From: Chloroflexota bacterium
GTDB taxonomy: Bacteria; Chloroflexota; Dehalococcoidia; SAR202; UBA11138
DNA: 9,722 nt
Direction of reading: 5' to 3'
NCBI GenBank assembly: GCA_022566975.1
Contig: JADFHV010000052.1
Location: 415 to 10,136 of the forward strand
Shown: positions 6,114 through 9,722 of the stretch, piece after piece
Layout of the letters: every line of letters starts with the position of its first letter
How positions within the stretch are numbered: position 1 is the first letter of the stretch
The notes under the pieces: model-generated
Told to the model about the DNA's origin: nothing
The model's database searches: none
What the model saw: only the letters and a program-made list of their open reading frames with translations
Made by a program: the position numbers and the translations under genes

Positions 6114-6853
6114 TCCTCTGTAAGGGACGGCTGCCCCGCCGCCGGCGGCTCGGACAGGACGGACCTGGGTGGCATTGTGAGCATGTCGGGCAGAACGATG
6201 CCGCCGGAAAACACCAGTTTCATCGCCTCTTCCACCGTCATGTCTGTCTCGATGATGTCATCTTCGGACACGAACGCCAGGTTCCCCGACGTCGGGTTGG
6301 GCACCGTAGGGACGTAGACGACCACCAGAGTGCCCTCACCGCTGGGCGAGTGGCAGTGGCCGGTGACGAAGCCAAGGGCCATGTAGCCCTGTCGGGGCCA
6401 CTCGATGAAGACCACCCGGCTGAAGCGATGACCCATAGGCGACGCAAGGGTGTCCGTTATCTGCCTCACGACGCCGTAGATGTTCTTGACGACGGGAATC
6501 CGGGTCAGGACCGCGTCTTCCATCCGTACTATGGCCCTACCCACCCTTCCGGCGGATACCAATAGCCCTACTGCGTACAGGACCAGTACGAGGAAGATCA
6601 GCCCGACTCCCGGGAAATCCAGGGGGGTGTCGTCAATCAGGCGTTTCAAGAACCCGCCGTCGCCTCGGAAGACGTTGTCCACGGAGACGACGACAAATTG
6701 AAGGATCAGGAGCGTGACGATCAGCGGTATCAGGACGAGCAGCCCGCGGCCCATCCTGCCCCAGATGTGGCCCTCCATGCGCTGGATCACGTTGCGCTCT
6801 GCGGGCCCGGACCTACCGTTCACTCCCGCCTGAGTATCGCGGCTCCCATCCAA
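6110..6853 (-). CDS. DUF502 family membrane protein
   Basis: A 247-aa protein of the DUF502 family, whose function is unknown; plant relatives (LCV/COV) affect vascular patterning and Golgi-linked processes. Two transmembrane helices are visible: about 37-57 (LLVLIPLIVTLLILQFVVV) and 84-101 (VGLIFLVLVLYAVGLLVS). A soluble conserved part follows, with IPVVKNIYGVVRQITDTL (119-136), RVVFIEWPRQG (146-156) and the family hallmark PTVPNPTSG (182-190), then a GGIVLPD segment (217-223). The length is typical. The TTG start has GGGAG about 9 nt upstream, inside the end of the glycosyltransferase gene, and there are only 3 nt between that gene's stop and this start, so the two are translationally coupled. 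In-frame Met26 is a fallback start. It is the last gene of the minus-strand cluster and meets the tandem GNAT gene tail to tail. Confidence 0.9.
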   Translation of the reverse strand: MDGSRDTQAGVNGRSGPAERNVIQRMEGHIWGRMGRGLLVLIPLIVTLLILQFVVVSVDNVFRGDGGFLKRLIDDTPLDFPGVGLIFLVLVLYAVGLLVSAGRVGRAIVRMEDAVLTRIPVVKNIYGVVRQITDTLASPMGHRFSRVVFIEWPRQGYMALGFVTGHCHSPSGEGTLVVVYVPTVPNPTSGNLAFVSEDDIIETDMTVEEAMKLVFSGGIVLPDMLTMPPRSVLSEPPAAGQPSLTED

Positions 6854-6856
6854 AGT

Positions 6857-8080
6857 TCAGTCTCCCGCCACGCTCTCGCACGCCTGTGCCGTCACAGACG
6901 AGTAGACATCCAACATGCGGTCGGCCGTCCGAGCCCACGTCATCTCTAAGGCCCTGGCCCTGGACGCCTCGCCCATCGTTCTGCGCAGACTCGCATTTGA
7001 TAAGAGCATCTCGATCCGCTGAGCAAAAGGCTCGGCACAGTGCCAGGGTATCAGATAACCCGTGACGCCTTCCTTGATGAAGCTCGTGAGGCCCGCGACC
7101 CTGGAGGCGGCAACGGGTGTGCCGCAGGCCATGGCTTCCAGGGCGACCAGGCCGAAGCTCTCGTGGTAAGACGGCAGCACGAAGACGTCGGCTGCGTTGT
7201 AGTAGTCCGGTAACGCGGCCTGGCTTACCGCACCGGTAAACGTGACCATCTCCTCAAGATCGAGGTCCCACACCAGCGACTCCAGCCTCGTTATCTCCGC
7301 ATCCTCCCCCGGCTTCCCCCCGACAATTACCAGCCTGGTATCCGAGGTATCTTCCATGAGCGCCAGAGCGTTTATCAGGATATCGAGCCCTTTGAGAGGC
7401 TCGATCCGACCGACGTAGAGAACAATCTTCCCTTCAGTCAGGCCCAGGGCCCGTCGAGCTTCGGTCGCGTCAGCGGGATGAAAGAGCTCCGCATCGACAC
7501 CGGCCGGAACGACTCGGACGTTGTGCAGCGCGACCCGATACAGCCGCACGACGTCCTGTTTCTCCTGGTCTGTGGAGACGACAATGGCGTCCACGCTACG
7601 CATCACGTTCTCTTCCACCCTGAGCCGCAGCTCGGGCTCGGACTCGCCGGCTCTCGCCCTGAGCTTCGCCCTGGCGAGGGTGTGGAACGTGCTGATGTGG
7701 GGCACGTTCCATTGGCTGCTCAAGACCATCCCCACCCGACCCGACAGCCAGTAGTGGCTATGTATCAGATCGTAGTGGGAGCCCTCGGAGCGCTGGAACT
7801 TTTGCAGGTTGCCGACGAACTCCGGAATGTACTCGTATAGCGTCTCCTTCATTCCGTCGTAGGGCCCGGCCTTGAGGTGGATCACGCGGGCGCCGTCGCC
7901 CAGGTCAACTATCTGGGGGTCGCTCGGGTCGTGGTAGCGAGTATAGACGTCTACCAGGTTTCCTTGACGGGCAAGCTCGCGCGCCAGCTCGAGCACGTAG
8001 ACGTTCATCCCGCCGGAGTCCCGCTCGCCCAGACGCGCCACCGGGCATCCGTGGAAACTCAGGAAGGCCAGCCTATACAT
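6857..8080 (-). CDS. GT4-family glycosyltransferase, MshA/sucrose synthase-like subgroup
   Basis: A 407-aa GT-B glycosyltransferase, probably using a UDP- or GDP-sugar in the cytoplasm. The N-terminal acceptor domain has the GGMNVYV loop (23-29), which contacts the nucleotide-sugar phosphate in this subgroup, and the hallmark HSHYWLSG (107-114). The C-terminal donor domain has GRIEPLKG (224-231) with the phosphate-binding Arg225 and Lys230, VLPSYHESFGLVALEA (301-316) with the E-x7-E pair Glu307 and Glu315, and CGTPV (319-323). These features match MshA (inositol-phosphate GlcNAc transferase of mycothiol synthesis) and the related sucrose-phosphate synthase group; the acceptor here is unknown. 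The ATG start has GGGAG 6 nt upstream. It is 76 nt downstream of the acyltransferase gene, with a strong hairpin between, and 3 nt before the DUF502 gene. There is no signal peptide or membrane helix. Confidence 0.92.
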   Translation of the reverse strand: MYRLAFLSFHGCPVARLGERDSGGMNVYVLELARELARQGNLVDVYTRYHDPSDPQIVDLGDGARVIHLKAGPYDGMKETLYEYIPEFVGNLQKFQRSEGSHYDLIHSHYWLSGRVGMVLSSQWNVPHISTFHTLARAKLRARAGESEPELRLRVEENVMRSVDAIVVSTDQEKQDVVRLYRVALHNVRVVPAGVDAELFHPADATEARRALGLTEGKIVLYVGRIEPLKGLDILINALALMEDTSDTRLVIVGGKPGEDAEITRLESLVWDLDLEEMVTFTGAVSQAALPDYYNAADVFVLPSYHESFGLVALEAMACGTPVAASRVAGLTSFIKEGVTGYLIPWHCAEPFAQRIEMLLSNASLRRTMGEASRARALEMTWARTADRMLDVYSSVTAQACESVAGD

Positions 8081-8100
8081 ACAGTACTCCCGCCATGCTG

Positions 8101-8133
8101 GCGCCCGTCTCCCCGTCGAAGGACGGCGGGCGC
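8101..8133 (-). other. Strong intercistronic hairpin before the glycosyltransferase gene
   Basis: GCGCCCG (8101-8107) pairs with CGGGCGC (8127-8133); inside, CCGTC (8113-8117) pairs with GACGG (8122-8126) around a 4-nt loop, with a 5-nt bulge, giving 12 GC-rich base pairs. It fills most of the 76-nt gap on the minus-strand transcript. No T-run follows, so partial termination or mRNA processing and protection are both possible. No promoter was found in the gap. Confidence 0.5.
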
Positions 8134-8156
8134 ATCACGCTGTGAGTCGCCTAAGT

Positions 8157-9146
8157 CTAGAGGCCCCCGCCGCGATGAGCGACGAGCTGGTACAGGACTC
8201 GGTCCTTGCCCCCTAGGTCGTACTTATAACGCTCGGCGCCCCTGAGGAACTCGAACCGTTGCCTCCCCTGCTCGATCGCTTCCCTGATGCACAATGCCTT
8301 GTTCAGAAGCCCGACGCTCAAGGAGGCATAGTCGGGATCGTAGCCGCTATTATACAGCAAGTACGAGTCTCCGTAGTCGAAACAGATACAGGAGGCGACC
8401 CGCTTTTCGTCTACTTCGAGGAAGTACAGCTTGAACTGCCCGCGAGAGGCCAGCTCCGAAGCGACATCCGAGAAAAAGCTTTCGCGCTCCGCGGTGAGGA
8501 ACGCCGCCTTTTCAGGGCTACTTGACCTCAGCAGCCGGAAGAAGTCACCCATGCACCCGGCCAGCGTCTCGGGGTTGTCGCAGATGTATTGGTGCGCGTG
8601 ATCGGCGTTGTCGAGCCGGCGCAGCTTTCGCCGGAGCTCGTGGCGATCGCGCTTGCTGAGGCCGGCCAGGTATCCGTCCCAGGACGTCGGCAGATAGGCC
8701 ACGGGGGCCGTGTCCTCTTCCGACACCTCCACCGACATCCCCATGCGCTCAGCCATTAACGGCAGGTGTGTCAGAGTGGGAGAGCCCTCAGGCAGAGAGC
8801 CCAGGAACATGCTGCGCCAGTTGAGATATTGCAGGTGGTCACACAGCGCCTCGTAGAAGGCCTCCTCCGACCCCCGCGCTACCAGGAAATCGTGATAGTC
8901 GAAAAGATCCGTGTCTCCCAGGAACGAAAGGACCCCTTCTCGAATCCTCATCGGCGCGATGCCGAGGAGCCGATCGCCGTCACGCACGGTCAGGAGCTGA
9001 AGCTCAGAGCCGTCTCCGAAATGATCCCACCAGACCCTCTGCCACCAGGGCGTCACGAATATGGTATTCGTCGCGCATGACGGCAAGAGCTCTCCCCACT
9101 GGTCTTCGATGCCCTCGAAGTCTGTTACCTCAACGGTAATAGGCAT
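8157..9146 (-). CDS. BioF2-like/FemAB-related acyltransferase (GNAT superfamily)
   Basis: A 329-aa cytoplasmic protein of the BioF2-like acetyltransferase group (Pfam Acetyltransf_6, CelD-like), related to FemAB aminoacyl transferases. Family marks are NTIFVTPWWQRVWWDHF (27-43), the helix KRDRHELRRKLRRL (165-178), then YFLEVDEKRVASCICFDYGDSYLLYNSGYDP (241-271) and the C-terminal FEFLRGAERYKYDLGG (298-313), where the second GNAT-like fold ends. Members act on polysaccharide precursors, lipids or peptidoglycan; the substrate is unknown. The ATG start is 2 nt after the folE stop with no independent ribosome site, so translation is coupled to folE. A glycosyltransferase gene follows on the same strand, which fits a role in surface glycan or glycolipid modification. 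The family is clear, the reaction is inferred. Confidence 0.85.
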   Translation of the reverse strand: MPITVEVTDFEGIEDQWGELLPSCATNTIFVTPWWQRVWWDHFGDGSELQLLTVRDGDRLLGIAPMRIREGVLSFLGDTDLFDYHDFLVARGSEEAFYEALCDHLQYLNWRSMFLGSLPEGSPTLTHLPLMAERMGMSVEVSEEDTAPVAYLPTSWDGYLAGLSKRDRHELRRKLRRLDNADHAHQYICDNPETLAGCMGDFFRLLRSSSPEKAAFLTAERESFFSDVASELASRGQFKLYFLEVDEKRVASCICFDYGDSYLLYNSGYDPDYASLSVGLLNKALCIREAIEQGRQRFEFLRGAERYKYDLGGKDRVLYQLVAHRGGGL

Positions 9147-9148
9147 AC

Positions 9149-9706
9149 CTAGTCCGATATCAAGGCCAGGAACTCACTTCTGGCCCTGGCCTGGGTCCTC
9201 AAGATGCCCCGGCTGGAGGAGGTGACGATCCTACTGCCAGGTTTCTCAACGCCCCGGATGGTCACACACATATGCTCGGCTCTCAGCACCGCGGCAACGC
9301 CCTGGGGATGCACCGCATCGTAGATGGCGTCCACGAGCTGGTCCGTGAGGCGTTCCTGCATCTGGGGCCTCCGGGCCAGAATGTCCAGTGCCCGGGCGAG
9401 CTTGCTGGCGCCCACTACCCGGCCGTTGGGCACGTACCCGATATGAGCGCTACCGTAGAAGGGAAGGAAATGGTGCTCGCAGATGGAGAAAAAGGGGATG
9501 TCCTTCAAGATCACCAGGTCCTGGTGCTCCTCCTCGAATACCGTCGCCAGCACCTCCTTCGGGTCCTGAGATAGCCCCGAGAAGAAGTCCCCGTACATCT
9601 TGGCGACCCGCCGCGGTGTCTCGCTCAGACCCTCTCGGCCAGGGTCTTCTCCGATGGCAGCGATGATCGCCTCCATCGCCTCCTCTATCTTCTCACGGTC
9701 AACCAA
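9149..9706 (-). CDS. folE: GTP cyclohydrolase I
   Basis: A 185-aa enzyme that converts GTP to 7,8-dihydroneopterin triphosphate, the first step to tetrahydrofolate and, in some bacteria, queuosine or other pterins. It acts in the cytoplasm as a homodecamer. Motifs in order are ETPRRVAKMY (29-38), SICEHHFLPFYG (73-84) with the zinc Cys75 and the nearby His77/His78, IGYVPNGRVVGASKLAR (88-104), then the QERLTDQLVDAI region (116-127) and AEHMCVTIRGV (143-153), whose Cys147 is the second zinc cysteine. All zinc and catalytic residues are present, so the classical type IA enzyme is expected. The length is normal. The TTG start has AAGGAGG about 4 nt upstream at the window's edge. It is the first visible gene of the minus-strand cluster; its promoter lies beyond the window. 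Confidence 0.96.
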   Translation of the reverse strand: MVDREKIEEAMEAIIAAIGEDPGREGLSETPRRVAKMYGDFFSGLSQDPKEVLATVFEEEHQDLVILKDIPFFSICEHHFLPFYGSAHIGYVPNGRVVGASKLARALDILARRPQMQERLTDQLVDAIYDAVHPQGVAAVLRAEHMCVTIRGVEKPGSRIVTSSSRGILRTQARARSEFLALISD

Positions 9707-9709
9707 ATA

Positions 9710-9717
9710 GCCTCCTT
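9710..9717 (-). promoter_or_regulatory. Shine-Dalgarno site fixing the folE TTG start
   Basis: On the minus strand AAGGAGG lies about 4 nt before TTG 9706. The strong match supports TTG initiation despite the lack of an ATG. Confidence 0.65.
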
Positions 9718-9722
9718 CGACG

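Noticed and set aside
5723..6565. A 280-codon plus-strand open frame across the GNAT/DUF502 junction
   Set aside because: It is out of frame with the GNAT gene and antisense to DUF502, and its translation is low-complexity, rich in Arg/Gly/His.
1..9722. Mobile element, phage, toxin-antitoxin, defence system or CRISPR array
   Set aside because: No transposase, integrase, nuclease or toxin motifs, terminal inverted repeats or regularly spaced repeats were seen; the genes are metabolic, regulatory or surface-related.

Overview
This GC-rich window looks like a chromosomal segment of an uncultured bacterium. My best guess is Chloroflexota (Dehalococcoidia or SAR202-like). That rests on the neighbourhood (PdxT, an R3H-domain AAA ATPase next to dTMP kinase, a DUF502 membrane protein, a CpsB-type PHP phosphatase, an MshA-like GT4 glycosyltransferase) and on heavy use of TTG/GTG starts. 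It is an inference from protein character, not a database match; an actinobacterial or deep-branching Gram-positive source is not excluded. No transposon, phage gene, CRISPR array, tRNA or rRNA was seen.

Layout. (1) Bases 2-3554, plus strand: the 3' end of pdxT, a hypothetical protein with degenerate GNAT-like folds overlapping it by 20 nt, an R3H/AAA (SpoIIIAA/Ycf45-like) ATPase, and thymidylate kinase (tmk), probably one transcription unit. (2) Bases 3555-3771: a 217-nt gap with two hairpins and a short palindrome, then a stand-alone PhoB-like receiver protein (plus). (3) Convergent to it, a CpsB/YwqE-type PHP phosphatase (minus). It is read from a divergent control region at about 4960-5165 that also serves a tandem-GNAT, MshD-like acetyltransferase (plus). 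This region holds back-to-back sigma70-like promoters and a 22-bp imperfect palindrome. (4) Bases 6110-9706, minus strand: a compact cluster, in transcription order folE (GTP cyclohydrolase I), a BioF2/FemAB-like acyltransferase, an MshA-like GT4 glycosyltransferase and a DUF502 two-TM protein. Two junctions are only 2-3 nt. The tandem GNAT and the DUF502 gene converge and share one CTAG as both stop codons.

How the genes may work together. pdxT, tmk and folE are housekeeping cofactor and nucleotide genes (PLP, dTTP, tetrahydrofolate/pterin). The rest leans towards cell-surface or small-molecule conjugation chemistry: a GT4 glycosyltransferase, a FemAB/BioF2-like acyltransferase, a polysaccharide-type PHP phosphatase and a DUF502 membrane protein. 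The MshA-like glycosyltransferase and MshD-like acetyltransferase resemble the first and last enzymes of mycothiol synthesis. The middle enzymes (MshB, MshC) are not in the window, so a thiol pathway is only a hypothesis. I see no unmistakable undescribed system. The best candidates for follow-up are the divergent palindromic control region, the folE-acyltransferase-GT4-DUF502 cluster and the orphan receiver.
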